The translations under genes were made by a program, and so were the position numbers. The notes beneath the pieces were generated by a model, which was not told the origin of the DNA, did no database searches, and was given only the letters and a program-made list of their open reading frames with translations. A stretch of DNA of 64,000 bases from Bacteroides sp. (GTDB lineage: Bacteria; Bacteroidota; Bacteroidia; Bacteroidales; Bacteroidaceae): the NCBI RefSeq assembly GCF_028690125.1, contig NZ_JAQVBV010000004.1, positions 124,001 to 188,000 on the forward strand. Direction: 5' to 3'. Shown here in pieces: positions 38,147 through 49,100 of this stretch; the first letter of the stretch is position 1; every line of letters starts with the position of its first letter.

Positions 38147-39604
38147 ATGAGTACAATTCTTTCTTTAGCTCCGCAGAATGTGTGGAAGCATTTTTATTCA
38201 TTGACTCAGATTCCTCGTCCGTCGGGACATATGGAAAAGATCACTGAATTCTTGATTAACTTTGGAAAAGGTTTAGGATTGGAATCTTTTGTAGACGAAG
38301 TAGGAAACGTAATTATCCGTAAACCGGCAACTCCAGGAATGGAAGACCGGAAAGGTGTGATTTTGCAGGCACATATGGATATGGTTCCTCAAAAAAACAA
38401 TGATACAGTACATGATTTTGAAAAAGATCCTATTGAAACTTATATTGACGGTGACTGGGTGAAAGCCAAAGGTACTACTTTGGGTGCCGACGACGGGCTT
38501 GGAGTGGCAGCTATTATGGCTGTATTGGAATCGAAAGATTTGAAACATGGTCCGTTGGAAGCTTTAATTACCAAAGATGAAGAAACCGGTATGTATGGTG
38601 CTTTCGGATTGAAGCCGGGAACTTTGAACGGAGAAATCCTATTGAATCTTGACTCTGAAGATGAAGGAGAATTGTATATTGGTTGTGCGGGCGGTATGGA
38701 TGTTACTGCTACTTTAGAATATAAAGAAGTAGCTCCTGAAGAAGGAGATATTGCTATACAAGTGACGTTGAAAGGTTTGCGTGGCGGACATTCCGGATTG
38801 GAAATTAATCAAGGTCGTGCGAATGCAAACAAATTACTGGTTCGTTTCCTGCGTGAAGCTGTAGCTTCTTATGAAGCTCGTCTGGCAAGTTGGGAAGGCG
38901 GTAATATGCGCAATGCCATTCCTCGTGAAGCGCATGCAGTCATTACAATTCCGGCAGAAAACGAAGAAGAACTTCTTGGTTTGGTGAAGTATTGTGAGGA
39001 TCTTTTCAATGAAGAATTTTCTGCAATTGAAACACCTATCAGCTTTAAGGCTGAACGTGTTGAACTTCCCGTTGGTGAAGTACCTGAAGAAATCCAGGAT
39101 AATTTGATTGACGCTATTTTTGCTTGTCAGAATGGGGTAACACGTATGATTCCAACGGTGCCTGATACAGTGGAAACTTCTTCCAATCTGGCTATTATTA
39201 CCATTGGTGGAGGAAAGGCAGAGATTAAGATTCTTGCCCGTAGTTCCAGTGATAGTATGAAAGAGTATTTGACAACAAGTCTGGAATCCTGTTTCTCTAT
39301 GGCAGGAATGAAAGTTGAAATGACCGGAGGCTATTCCGGCTGGCAACCTAATGTTGATTCACCTATTCTTCATGCTATGAAAGCTTCTTATAAACAACAG
39401 TTTGGTGTAGAACCTGCTGTAAAAGTGATTCATGCCGGTTTGGAATGTGGAATTATCGGTGCTATTATTCCGGGATTAGATATGATATCTTTCGGTCCTA
39501 CTTTGCGTTCACCGCACTCACCGGACGAGAGAGCATTTATTCCGACAGTGCAGAAGTTCTATGATTTTCTTGTAGCTACTTTGGAGCAGACACCAATGAA
39601 ATAG
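38147..39604 (+). CDS. pepD: Aminoacyl-histidine dipeptidase (M20 family)
   Basis: Cytosolic dizinc dipeptidase of the PepD/carnosinase-like group that splits Xaa-His and other dipeptides. 485 residues, typical of the family. Metal and catalytic residues are visible in QAHMDMVPQ (about 80-88), GADDGLGVAA (about 116-125), KDEETGMYGA (about 145-154), NLDSEDEGELYIG (about 171-183) and, near the C-terminus, HAGLECGII. Downstream of the flippase-like gene and closed by a strong terminator. Confidence 0.95.
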   Translation: MSTILSLAPQNVWKHFYSLTQIPRPSGHMEKITEFLINFGKGLGLESFVDEVGNVIIRKPATPGMEDRKGVILQAHMDMVPQKNNDTVHDFEKDPIETYIDGDWVKAKGTTLGADDGLGVAAIMAVLESKDLKHGPLEALITKDEETGMYGAFGLKPGTLNGEILLNLDSEDEGELYIGCAGGMDVTATLEYKEVAPEEGDIAIQVTLKGLRGGHSGLEINQGRANANKLLVRFLREAVASYEARLASWEGGNMRNAIPREAHAVITIPAENEEELLGLVKYCEDLFNEEFSAIETPISFKAERVELPVGEVPEEIQDNLIDAIFACQNGVTRMIPTVPDTVETSSNLAIITIGGGKAEIKILARSSSDSMKEYLTTSLESCFSMAGMKVEMTGGYSGWQPNVDSPILHAMKASYKQQFGVEPAVKVIHAGLECGIIGAIIPGLDMISFGPTLRSPHSPDERAFIPTVQKFYDFLVATLEQTPMK

Positions 39605-39650
39605 TTTTCTACTATATATCCTATTTTCTTTTTAATAGGTATAAGAGATT

Positions 39651-39685
39651 AAAAGGCGCGGATAATATGCTTTCTGCGCCTTTTT
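39651..39685 (+). terminator. Terminator after pepD
   Basis: Nine-base-pair stem AAAAGGCGC/GCGCCTTTT (39651-39659/39676-39684) followed by T's, 47 bp past the pepD stop. Confidence 0.85.
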
Positions 39686-39840
39686 GTCGTATAAATAGTA
39701 CACTAAATATATCTTTTACTTCTTAGAACAGCTTTTGATAGAAACTATTTTTTAAGCTAAAAAGTATAAAAATTCAAACTTTATTTCCTTACTTTGTTAT
39801 TTATAGGTTAGTTATCTATTGAATTTAAATGGAAAAGATT

Positions 39841-42800
39841 ATGAAAATAAGGCAGATTGGTATGATCATGCTGTTATGTTTGGGAAGTATTTCAGGCATA
39901 TATGCGCAGACTTTCGACAAATTGTGGAAACAAGTGGAGCGGGCGGAGAAGAAAAGTCTGCCCGAAACTGTGATAAAGCTGACAGATGAAATCTATCGGA
40001 AAGGTGAAATGGAGAAGAATTCTCCGCAAATGCTAAAAGCTTATATGTGGCGTATGAAGTATCGGGAGAGAATTACTCCGGATAGTTTTTATGTTAGCCT
40101 TAAAGGACTTGAAGAATGGGTAGAACATACAGATAAACCCATGGACCGTGCTATTCTACATTCATTGCTTGCCGGAATTTATGCGGATTATGCAGCAAGA
40201 AATCAATGGTCCCTTCAACAGCAAACAGATATTGTGGGAGTGGTTCCTGCCAATATGCTCAATTGGACAGCGAATATATTTGTCGATACAATACAAACTC
40301 ATATCCAGAGAGCGATGGCCGATTCGGTATTATTACTTAAAACCTCTTCACGTACCTACATTCCTTTCATAGAATTGGGCGAAACGAGTGAGTATTATCA
40401 TCATGATATGTACCATTTGTTGGCTTCCCGTAGCATTGAAGCTTTGTTGAGAGTGCAGTATCTGGATAAGCAGAAGAATGTAAAACAACATATTTCCGGG
40501 CTTTATGATAATATGCGTTATGCTTATCAGGAGAAGGGGGATAAGGAGGGTTATGTGCTCACTTCTTTAGACTTTCTGAAATGGAAATATGAATCGAATT
40601 ATTTTTTTCGGCCTGTGATTGATAAAGCCGTTCCTTATGTCTTGAGCGAAGATCCGTATATTACAGATCTTAATAAGTTAGCGGCTGACTATAAAACATT
40701 GGATATTTGTGCCGAAGTGTTGTTGGCAAAAGCTAATTTGATTCTTGAAAGGCAACAACCACTTGCTGCATTGCAGACTTGTGACGAAGCTATCCGGCTA
40801 TATCCGGATTATCGAAGAATCAATGCTTTGAAGAACCTTCGGGAGGAAATATTATCTCCTTTTTTGTCTGTCAAAACAGTAGAGACTGCTTTCCCGGAAC
40901 AGGAGATGAAGATCAAAGTTACGCATAAAAACCTGGATGGTTTTACTATTCGTATCTATCGGGAAAAGAAGTTCGTATCCGAACAACATTATTCAGTGAT
41001 ACAACCAGAGAATTATCAGTCGCAGGATACAACTTTCACTTTCAAAGCTCCGGGAGTAGGGAAATATGTAATGCGTATTGTTCCCGATATTCGTGTTAAA
41101 AAAGAAATAGAGAAGGAGTTTAATGTTACTCATTTTTATGTTTTGACTAGTGAATTACCCAAAGAACAATACGAAGTCATAACATTGGATGCACGGACAG
41201 GACATCCTATTGCAAATGCGCAAGTTACTCTTTACAGTAATAAGGATGTAGCTTTGCAGGTGTTTACGACGAATGAAGAAGGGAAAGCCATATTCCCTTG
41301 GAAGTCTGATTATAGTTATTTGATAGCTACTAAAGGGGATGATACTTTTATGAAGAAAAAAGATATCAGAAACGGATTTTTCAGACCTCCTGTTATGAAT
41401 AATACGCCGGAGAAGGTTATTCTATTAACCGATCGTTCTTTATATCGTCCCGGGCAAACTGTTTATGTGAAAGGTATTGCTTATGCATCTAAACTGGGTG
41501 CTGCTCATGTACTTACTGATAAAGAATATACAGTCTCTTTGCAAGATAACAATAATCAGGAAGTGGGCAAACGGACTTTGCGTACCAATGAGTTCGGTTC
41601 GTTCACAACAAGCTTTACCTTGCCTTTGGCTTGCTTGAATGGAGAATTCAGACTGATAACTCCGGCCGGGGAAACCAGTATTCGTGTGGAAGAGTATAAG
41701 CGTCCGACATTTGATATTACTTTTGAGAAGCAGGAAGAAGATTATCAATTGGGAGATAAAGCTGAGATAAAAGGGAAGGTGCAGTCTTATAGTGGCGTCC
41801 TTTTACGAGATCTTCCGGTGAAATATACCATAAAACGTTCAGCTTACAGTTTCTGGCAGTTGAGAATGAATGACCAGATAGCATCCGGTGAGGTGACAAC
41901 CGGTGCTGATGGAGTATTTACAATACCAGTACAATTGGAAGGTGATACGCTATATAATAGCAGTAGGGGAAACTACTTTAATTATTTGATAGAAGTAACC
42001 GTTACGAATGCCGCAGGTGAGACACAGACATCTACAAAAGTCATTTCTGCAGGAAATACTCCATTGTATTTAAGAACATATTTAATGCCGAAATCATGTA
42101 AGGATGAACCAATCAAATTCGATTTCTATGCTTCTAACCAAGGTCAGCTTGTTGATGTAGAGGTTACATATCGCTTGTATCGTGCCAAAGATAAGTCGAT
42201 GAAGCAATTGGAAGATACACCGGTTATTACTGGAACTGCTGCTTCTAATAAAGAAATATTCCTCGATTGGAAGGATATTCCTTCGGGACCCTATGTGTTG
42301 AAAATATCAGCCAAAGATGCTCAGGGTAGAGAAGGAAGTGCAGAAGCGAGCACAATTCTTTATTCTGTTCATGATAAACGACCGCCTATTCAGACTCCGG
42401 ACTGGTATTTTAAGAGTAACACTGAGTTTGACGCTACACATCCGGCTGTATTCTATTTCGGTACATCAGAGAAAGATGTTTGTGTGATGGTTGATGTATT
42501 CAGTGACGAGGCATTGCTAGAAAGTAAAGTATTGCATTTATCCGATTCCATTGCTCGTTTTGAGTATCCTTATCAGGCGAGTTATGGTGGTGGAATTGCT
42601 GTAAATATATATATGGTAAGAAATGGTCAAGTCTATCAGGAAAGAGTCTGGTTGACAAAACGTTCATTAGATGAAAAACTGAATATGAAATGGGAGGTAT
42701 TTCGTGATAAGTTACGTCCCGGACAGACAGAGGAATGGAAACTGACGATTAAGAACCCTCAGGGAAAAGGCGCGGATGCAGAGATGCTTGCAACAATGTA

Positions 42801-45537
42801 TGACGCTTCTTTGGATAAGATATGGAAGCAAAGGCAAACATTCATGGTATTCCATAACCGAAATCTTATAAATATAAGTTGGATGGGTAATTTTACTTCC
42901 TCTATTTGGTTTGAATATGAGTGGGATAAAAAGCTGTTCAAAGTACCTTCATTCGAATATGATCACTTTGTGATAGTACCATCATCATCAATTCCAGCAG
43001 AAGCCGGGCAGGGTGTTGGTGAATTCTGGATAAGAGGAATCGCATCTCCATCACAACAGAACAGAGCTAAATTTTCAGAGAAAAAGACAGGATCAGTGCT
43101 CGAAGAATCGGTTGTAACTACTCGAAGCAGCAGTTTGAAGGATGCTCTCGCAGGAAATGTTCCGGGAATATTGGAGGCAGAGGGAGAAACCATCTCTCCG
43201 GTAACTGATAATATCCGTACCAACCTTGCCGAAACAGCCTTCTTCTATCCTCAACTCCGTACCAATGAGCAAGGAGAAGTTTCTTTCTCATTTACTATGC
43301 CCGAGAGTCTGACTCGTTGGAACTTCCGCGGATATTCTCATACGAAGGATATGATGTTGGGGACATTGGATGGAGAAACTGTAACCAGCAAAGAATTTAT
43401 GCTTGTCCCCAATCTTCCGCGTTTTGTACGTGTAGGAGACAAGACTTCCATTGCTGCTTCTATCTCCAATATGACAGGAAAGATGCAATCGGGAGCGGTA
43501 AGCATGATTCTCTTTGACCCGATGACGGATAAGATAGTAAGTACTCAGAAGCAGGAATTTAAAGTCGAGGCGGGAGCAACAATCGGTGTAAGCTTCGAGT
43601 TCACTGTAGATGATAAATATAGTATATTAGGTTGCCGCATGATAGCTGATAGCGGAACGTTTAGTGACGGTGAACAGCAATTGATTCCGGTGCTTAGTGA
43701 TAAAGAGCATTTGATTGAAACTCTTCCGATGCCTATCCGTGGAGAAGAGACTCGTACTTTCTCACTCGATAGTCTTTTCAATCACCATAGTGCAACAGCT
43801 ACAGACCGTAACCTGACAATTGAATTTACAGGTAATCCGTCTTGGTATGCTATACAAGCATTACCTTCATTGAGTCTTCCGACCAATGATAACGCCATTT
43901 CCTGGGCTACTGCTTATTATGCAAATACATTGGCTGCTTATATTATGAATAGCCAACCTCGTATTAAAGCCGTATTTGATAGCTGGAAACTACAAGGCGG
44001 AACTAAAGAAACTTTACTGAGCAATTTGCAAAAGAATCAGGAAGTGAAGAATATTCTTCTTTCTGAATCACCTTGGATACTCGAAGCCCAGACAGAGGAA
44101 CAACAGAAAGAACGTATCGCTACGCTGTTCGATCTGAATAATATTCTCAGCAATAACTCTGCTGCTTTGAGAAGACTGCAAAACTTGCAAAATGGTGATG
44201 GAACATGGTCGTGGTATAAAGGAATGAGCGGAAGTCTGTATGTAACTACCTATATTATGGAATTGTATGCCCGCCTATTTATGCTGACAGGTGAGCAACC
44301 GGGCGATTTGGCTTTGGCAATGCAGCAAGATGCTTTCATCTATCTTCATAAATTGGCTTTAGAAGAATATGAAGCTACTCTCGAAGCACAGAAAGCAGGA
44401 ATAAAGATAACAGGTCTTCCTGAAAATATTTTGAATTACCTGTATCTGATTGCTATTTCAGGCGAAAAAGTTCCTGACGCTAACAAGACCGCTTATGATT
44501 ATTTCCTGTCCAAAGTGGGTGGACTGCTGCCATCTTCTTCAATGAAGACTAAAGCCCTTGCAGCTATTGTGCTTGATAAAGCAGGACGTAAGAAAGAAGC
44601 ACAAGAGTTTATTGCTTCCTTGAAAGAGCATTTGACCAAGACAGGTGAACAAGGTATGTCCTTTGCTTTTAATGAAAATCCGTTTGATTGGGGTGGCATG
44701 AAGATTCAAACTCATGTTGATGTAATGGAGGCGTTGGAACTCGTTGGCGGCAATGAAGCAATTGTAGAAGAAATGAAGCTTTGGTTATTGACACAGAAGC
44801 AAACTCAGCAATGGAAATCTCCGGTAGCCAGTGTCGATGCTATTTATGCTTTACTGATGAAAGGAATTAATCTTCTCGATAATCAGGGCGATGTCCGGAT
44901 AACAATAGCTAACGAAGTGCTCGAAACGGTTTCTCCAAGCAAAACGACTGTTCCCGGATTGGGATACATTAAGCGTTCATTTACTCAAAAGAACGTAGTT
45001 GATGCCCGTACTATTAAGGTGGAAAAACGGAATCCCGGCATTGCTTGGGGAGCTGTTTATGCAGAATATGAATCACCGATTCGTGATGTGAAACAACAGG
45101 GTGGAGAATTGAATGTACAGAAACAGTTGTATGTAGAGCGTATTGTAAATAATGTAGCCCAGTTACAGCCTGTCACTGAAAAGACAAACCTTCAGGTAGG
45201 TGATAAAGTGGTTTCCCGTTTGAGTATTCGTGCAGATCGTCCGATGGACTTTGTGCAGTTGAAAGATCAACGTGGTGCATGTTTCGAACCAGTTGGTAAT
45301 ATCTCCGGTTATCGTTGGGATGATGGCATTGGTTATTATGTCGATATCAAAGATGCTTCTACCAATTTCTTCTTCGATCATTTGGGAAAAAGAACTTATG
45401 TATTGGAGTATAGCTATTATGTCAGTCGCGAAGGTACTTATGAAACAGGTCTGGCTACCATACAATGTGCTTATGCACCGGAGTATGCTTCACATTCAGC
45501 TTCAACGGTGGTAGTAGTGTCTTCTTCTGCGAAGTAG
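39841..45537 (+). CDS. Alpha-2-macroglobulin-like protein, tandem copy 1
   Basis: Large exported protein (1898 residues) of the bacterial alpha-2-macroglobulin type, thought to trap or inhibit proteases in the periplasm. ATG 39841 (MKIRQIGMIMLL) is preferred to 39829 because the other two copies start at the same point. Signal peptide 1-22 without lipobox; helical TPR-like region (about 25-330); macroglobulin domains, with the MG2 signature DRSLYRPGQTVYVKG at 531; divergent segment 994-1124; A2M domain from 1125 (IRTNLAETAFFYPQLRTN); helical thioester-domain equivalent (about 1330-1650) and a C-terminal macroglobulin domain. The CxEQ thioester is absent; the expected place reads LPTNDNAISWA. 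Protease inhibition is inferred from the family. Confidence 0.88.
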   Translation: MKIRQIGMIMLLCLGSISGIYAQTFDKLWKQVERAEKKSLPETVIKLTDEIYRKGEMEKNSPQMLKAYMWRMKYRERITPDSFYVSLKGLEEWVEHTDKPMDRAILHSLLAGIYADYAARNQWSLQQQTDIVGVVPANMLNWTANIFVDTIQTHIQRAMADSVLLLKTSSRTYIPFIELGETSEYYHHDMYHLLASRSIEALLRVQYLDKQKNVKQHISGLYDNMRYAYQEKGDKEGYVLTSLDFLKWKYESNYFFRPVIDKAVPYVLSEDPYITDLNKLAADYKTLDICAEVLLAKANLILERQQPLAALQTCDEAIRLYPDYRRINALKNLREEILSPFLSVKTVETAFPEQEMKIKVTHKNLDGFTIRIYREKKFVSEQHYSVIQPENYQSQDTTFTFKAPGVGKYVMRIVPDIRVKKEIEKEFNVTHFYVLTSELPKEQYEVITLDARTGHPIANAQVTLYSNKDVALQVFTTNEEGKAIFPWKSDYSYLIATKGDDTFMKKKDIRNGFFRPPVMNNTPEKVILLTDRSLYRPGQTVYVKGIAYASKLGAAHVLTDKEYTVSLQDNNNQEVGKRTLRTNEFGSFTTSFTLPLACLNGEFRLITPAGETSIRVEEYKRPTFDITFEKQEEDYQLGDKAEIKGKVQSYSGVLLRDLPVKYTIKRSAYSFWQLRMNDQIASGEVTTGADGVFTIPVQLEGDTLYNSSRGNYFNYLIEVTVTNAAGETQTSTKVISAGNTPLYLRTYLMPKSCKDEPIKFDFYASNQGQLVDVEVTYRLYRAKDKSMKQLEDTPVITGTAASNKEIFLDWKDIPSGPYVLKISAKDAQGREGSAEASTILYSVHDKRPPIQTPDWYFKSNTEFDATHPAVFYFGTSEKDVCVMVDVFSDEALLESKVLHLSDSIARFEYPYQASYGGGIAVNIYMVRNGQVYQERVWLTKRSLDEKLNMKWEVFRDKLRPGQTEEWKLTIKNPQGKGADAEMLATMYDASLDKIWKQRQTFMVFHNRNLINISWMGNFTSSIWFEYEWDKKLFKVPSFEYDHFVIVPSSSIPAEAGQGVGEFWIRGIASPSQQNRAKFSEKKTGSVLEESVVTTRSSSLKDALAGNVPGILEAEGETISPVTDNIRTNLAETAFFYPQLRTNEQGEVSFSFTMPESLTRWNFRGYSHTKDMMLGTLDGETVTSKEFMLVPNLPRFVRVGDKTSIAASISNMTGKMQSGAVSMILFDPMTDKIVSTQKQEFKVEAGATIGVSFEFTVDDKYSILGCRMIADSGTFSDGEQQLIPVLSDKEHLIETLPMPIRGEETRTFSLDSLFNHHSATATDRNLTIEFTGNPSWYAIQALPSLSLPTNDNAISWATAYYANTLAAYIMNSQPRIKAVFDSWKLQGGTKETLLSNLQKNQEVKNILLSESPWILEAQTEEQQKERIATLFDLNNILSNNSAALRRLQNLQNGDGTWSWYKGMSGSLYVTTYIMELYARLFMLTGEQPGDLALAMQQDAFIYLHKLALEEYEATLEAQKAGIKITGLPENILNYLYLIAISGEKVPDANKTAYDYFLSKVGGLLPSSSMKTKALAAIVLDKAGRKKEAQEFIASLKEHLTKTGEQGMSFAFNENPFDWGGMKIQTHVDVMEALELVGGNEAIVEEMKLWLLTQKQTQQWKSPVASVDAIYALLMKGINLLDNQGDVRITIANEVLETVSPSKTTVPGLGYIKRSFTQKNVVDARTIKVEKRNPGIAWGAVYAEYESPIRDVKQQGGELNVQKQLYVERIVNNVAQLQPVTEKTNLQVGDKVVSRLSIRADRPMDFVQLKDQRGACFEPVGNISGYRWDDGIGYYVDIKDASTNFFFDHLGKRTYVLEYSYYVSREGTYETGLATIQCAYAPEYASHSASTVVVVSSSAK

Positions 45538-45600
45538 AGTTGCTATCAGGTTTCAAACCTAGTAAGTGAACTTAGAGTGCACTAAATAAATGATTTAAGT

Positions 45601-45635
45601 GAGGGTAATGCTTGTAAGTGTTATCCTCTCTTTTT
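45601..45635 (+). terminator. Terminator after A2M-like copy 1
   Basis: A 12-bp stem with G-U pairs (45601-45612/45617-45628, GAGGGTAATGCT/AGTGTTATCCTC), 4-nt loop, then a T-rich tail. It suggests that copies 1 and 2 are separately transcribed. Confidence 0.7.
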
Positions 45636-45773
45636 ATATAAAACAGTATGTATCGCCTCTTGTCAGTACAATGATTATATAGTTAAAGCATATCTATTAA
45701 TAAACAAATTATTGTCTATTAGTGATAAACTTCTTGTTCTCTAATACTAATCTTTCTTTAGATAGGAATCAAA

Positions 45774-45861
45774 CTATAAATGCAAGTTTTGTTTTTACAA
45801 ATGAAACTTGTAATTATATAAATGCAACTTGCATTTGTAAAAACAAAACTTGCATTTATAG
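45774..45861. repeat. 30-bp perfect inverted repeat between A2M-like genes
   Basis: Arms 45774-45803 and 45832-45861 are exact reverse complements over 30 bp, around a 28-bp loop that itself contains a further palindrome (AAATGCAA-C-TTGCATTT) and extra partial copies of the arm motif AAATGCAAGTT. No T-tract follows and no transposase is near. Confidence 0.85.
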
Positions 45862-45866
45862 ATTAT

Positions 45867-45909
45867 TCTTAATCAAAAGGAAGTTTACTCTTAATCAAAA
45901 GGAAGTTTA
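45867..45909 (+). repeat. Two exact 21-bp direct repeats, 22-bp period
   Basis: The unit TCTTAATCAAAAGGAAGTTTA occurs at 45867-45887 and 45889-45909, separated by one base, just after the 30-bp inverted repeat. Confidence 0.85.
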
Positions 45910-46127
45910 TGATAAAGTAAGAATAACTTTTCTCTTAATATGCGACAATAAAGAACCCATTAATCAAATATATAATCATTGTTTCTTAGAAAAGAAGTAG
46001 TAGAATAATTCGAGAAATAGTATCATGCTACCGATTATTTTAAGTAAAACGTATAACTTTCTGGATTAAAATTCTTTTCTTTGTTAATCTAGAGTAAGAT
46101 GTTTATTGAACTAATACATAACAGCTT

Positions 46128-49100
46128 ATGAAAATAAGACAGATTTGTATGGGAATACTGCTATGTCTGATAAGTATTCCCGGCACACAGGCACAAACTT
46201 TTAAAAAGTTATGGAAACAGGTGGAGCAAGCAGAAAAGAAAAGCTTGCCGGAAACTGTGGTAAAACTGACAGATGTAATCTACCAGAAAGGAAAGAAAGA
46301 AAAGAATTCTCCCCAGATGCTAAAAGCCTATATGTGGCGAATGAAACATCGTGATATAATTGTTCCCGATAGTTTTTATGTTGGTTTACAAGGTCTGGAG
46401 CAGTGGGCTCAACAGACAGATGTACCCATGGACCGTGCTATTTTACATTCTTTGATTGCAGGATTTTATGCGGATTATGTAGATAAAAATCAGAGGCAAC
46501 TTCGTGACCGTGAAGAAATTGTTGGAGAAGTTCCGACAGATATGCGCGAATGGACAGAAAGAATGTTTATAGAAAGCGTCAAATTACATACTCGTAAGGC
46601 GATGGAGGATTCCGTGTTGTTACTGAAAACTTCTTCGCGCAATTATGCTCCTTTTGTGGAGTTAGGTGAGACAAGTGGATATTATCATCATAATATGTAT
46701 CACCTGCTGGCTTTTCGTAGCATTGATGCCTTAAGTAAAATCATGAGATTTTCCAGAGAGGAAGAAAATATAAAACAGGATATTGTGAGGCTTTATGAAA
46801 ATATGTTTTCTGTTTATCAAAGAGAGGATGATAAGGAAGGTTATATATTAACCTACTTAAGTTATTTGAAACGCCAACGTCCGATGAATGAAAAGGGAAT
46901 TGAGTCTTTGGCCATCGATGAGAAGAAGGGATTGGAGGGATTGGCTCAGCACCCTTATCTTGCAAAACTAAATACACTGATTGAGGATTATAAGTCATTC
47001 GATATTTGTGCTGAAATATATATTGCAGAAGTGGAATATTTAATGGGAAAGAATCAATTGGTAATGGCTATGCAACTTTGTGATGAAGCTATTCAGCTGT
47101 ATCCCCAATATCGTAGAGTGAATGATTTGAAGAATCTTCGTAAGTCTATCCTAATACCTTCTTTGGCTGTGAGGACACTGCAGGTTGCTTTTCCGGGCAA
47201 AGAAGTTAAAATCAGGGCTTCTCATAAAAATATAGATGGCTTTACTGTTCGGCTTTATCTGGCAGGGAAGTTGATGTCAGAGCAACAGTATTCAGTCGTT
47301 CGTCCGGAAAGTTATTGTTTACAGGATACTGTTTTTACACTCAAAATTCCTGAACAAGTAGGTAAGTACAGGATGTGTATTGTCCCCGACAAGTCTGAAG
47401 TGAAAGATATGGAACAAGATTTGATGGTGACTCGGTTTAAGGTATTAACTTGTAGTCTGCCCGAACAAAAATATAAGGTATTGACACTTGATGCACAGAC
47501 GGGGCATCCCGTTCCCAATGCGTGTATTACCCTTTATAATAAAGACGGTGAAGTTTTGCAGCAATTCACCACGGGGCTGGAAGGGGAAATAGTATTTCCT
47601 TGGAAATCAGAGTATGAACATCTGATAGCTACCAAAGATGATGATACAGCTATGCCGAAACAAAATACTGGAAGAGAGAGAGATTTTGGATATTATATTA
47701 ATGATGAAATAAAAGAAAAAGTTATCTTATTGACTGATCGTTCCTTATATCGTCCCGGGCAAACTGTATATGTGAAAGGAATCGCTTACAACCAAAAGAT
47801 GGATTCGGCTCATGTAGTTCCGAATAAAGAATATATAGTATCTCTAAAGGATGCAAATCATCAGGAAATAGGAAAGAATACGCTGAAAACCAATGAGTTT
47901 GGTTCATTTTATACGGAGTTTATAATTCCGGCTGTTTGTCAGAATGGTGCTTTCGAGTTAGTTACATCGGCAGGAAGTAGAATCATTGAGGTGGAAGAGT
48001 ATAAACGCCCGACATTTGATATTACTTTTGAAAAACAGCAAAATAGTTATCGGTTGGGAGATGAAGTTCTGTTGCAGGGAAAAGTACAGGCTTACAATGG
48101 CGTTTTATTGCAGAATGCTACCGTTGCTTATAGGATAAGTTATTCAGCTTACGAGCTTTGGAGAATTATTGATCATAAAAATGTTACTTCCGGTGAAGTG
48201 ACGGCAGATGAGGATGGTAAATTTACTATTCCAGTGCGACTGGATGGTGATAAACGGTGTGAAAATAATGAGAAAATCTCCTATCGTTACGAGATAGAAG
48301 CAATTGTTAGGAATGCGGCCGGTGAAACTCAAACATCTACTTATACGGTATCGGCAGGAAGTCATTCGTTGAATTTACACGTGGCTTTGCCAAGCAGAAA
48401 CTGCAAGGATGATTTAGTTAATTTAGCATTTGAAACTCAGAATCTGAATGGGGAATTGGTGGAAGTAGATGGGACTTACCGGTTGTTTCGTGTAAAGGAC
48501 CAGTCCGGCAATGAGTTAGAGGAATCTCCCGTTGCTACCGGAACATTCGTTTCCAACAAAACAATGATGCTTGACTGGAAAAATATTCCATCGGGACTTT
48601 ATGTTTTGAGAATGTTAGTCAAGGACAACCAAGGTAAAGAAATGACTAATGAAGTAAAAACAACTCTCTTTTCTAAAGACGATAGATGTCCGCCGGTTAA
48701 AACTCCAATATGGCAATATTATTATAAAACGGATTTTGATGAAACGCATCCGGCTGTTTTCTATTTCGGTACATCGAATAAGAATGCTTATGTGATGGTG
48801 GATATACTTACTGGTAAACAAATGTTAGAAAGTAGAAGGTTGGTTTTATCCGATTCTATAGTCCGTTTTGAATTTCCGTATCATCAAAGCTATGGTGCTG
48901 GTATTGCGGTGAACTTATGTATGGTAGCGGATGGAGAAGTGTATCAGGAATCTGTACGATTAAAAAAGCGGGAGCCAAATGAAGAGCTGACAATGAAATG
49001 GGATGTGTTCCGTGATAGGTTACGTCCCGGAGAAAAGGAAGAGTGGAAATTAACAATTAAAACTCCACAGGGAAAAGCTGCTAATGCAGAAATGTTAGCA

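Larger units (their letters stand above)
45538..46127. other. Spacer between A2M-like copies 1 and 2
   Basis: 590 bp with a terminator, a long inverted repeat and a tandem direct repeat, each listed separately. A frame of 92 codons at 45722-46000 reads through both repeats and has Cys/Asn-rich, repeat-derived content, so it is not accepted as a gene. No clear -7 element for copy 2 was found. Confidence 0.5.

Noticed and set aside
45722..46000. 92-codon frame with Cys/Asn-rich repeats
   Set aside because: It is produced by reading through the inverted and direct repeats; no ribosome-binding site and no family likeness.
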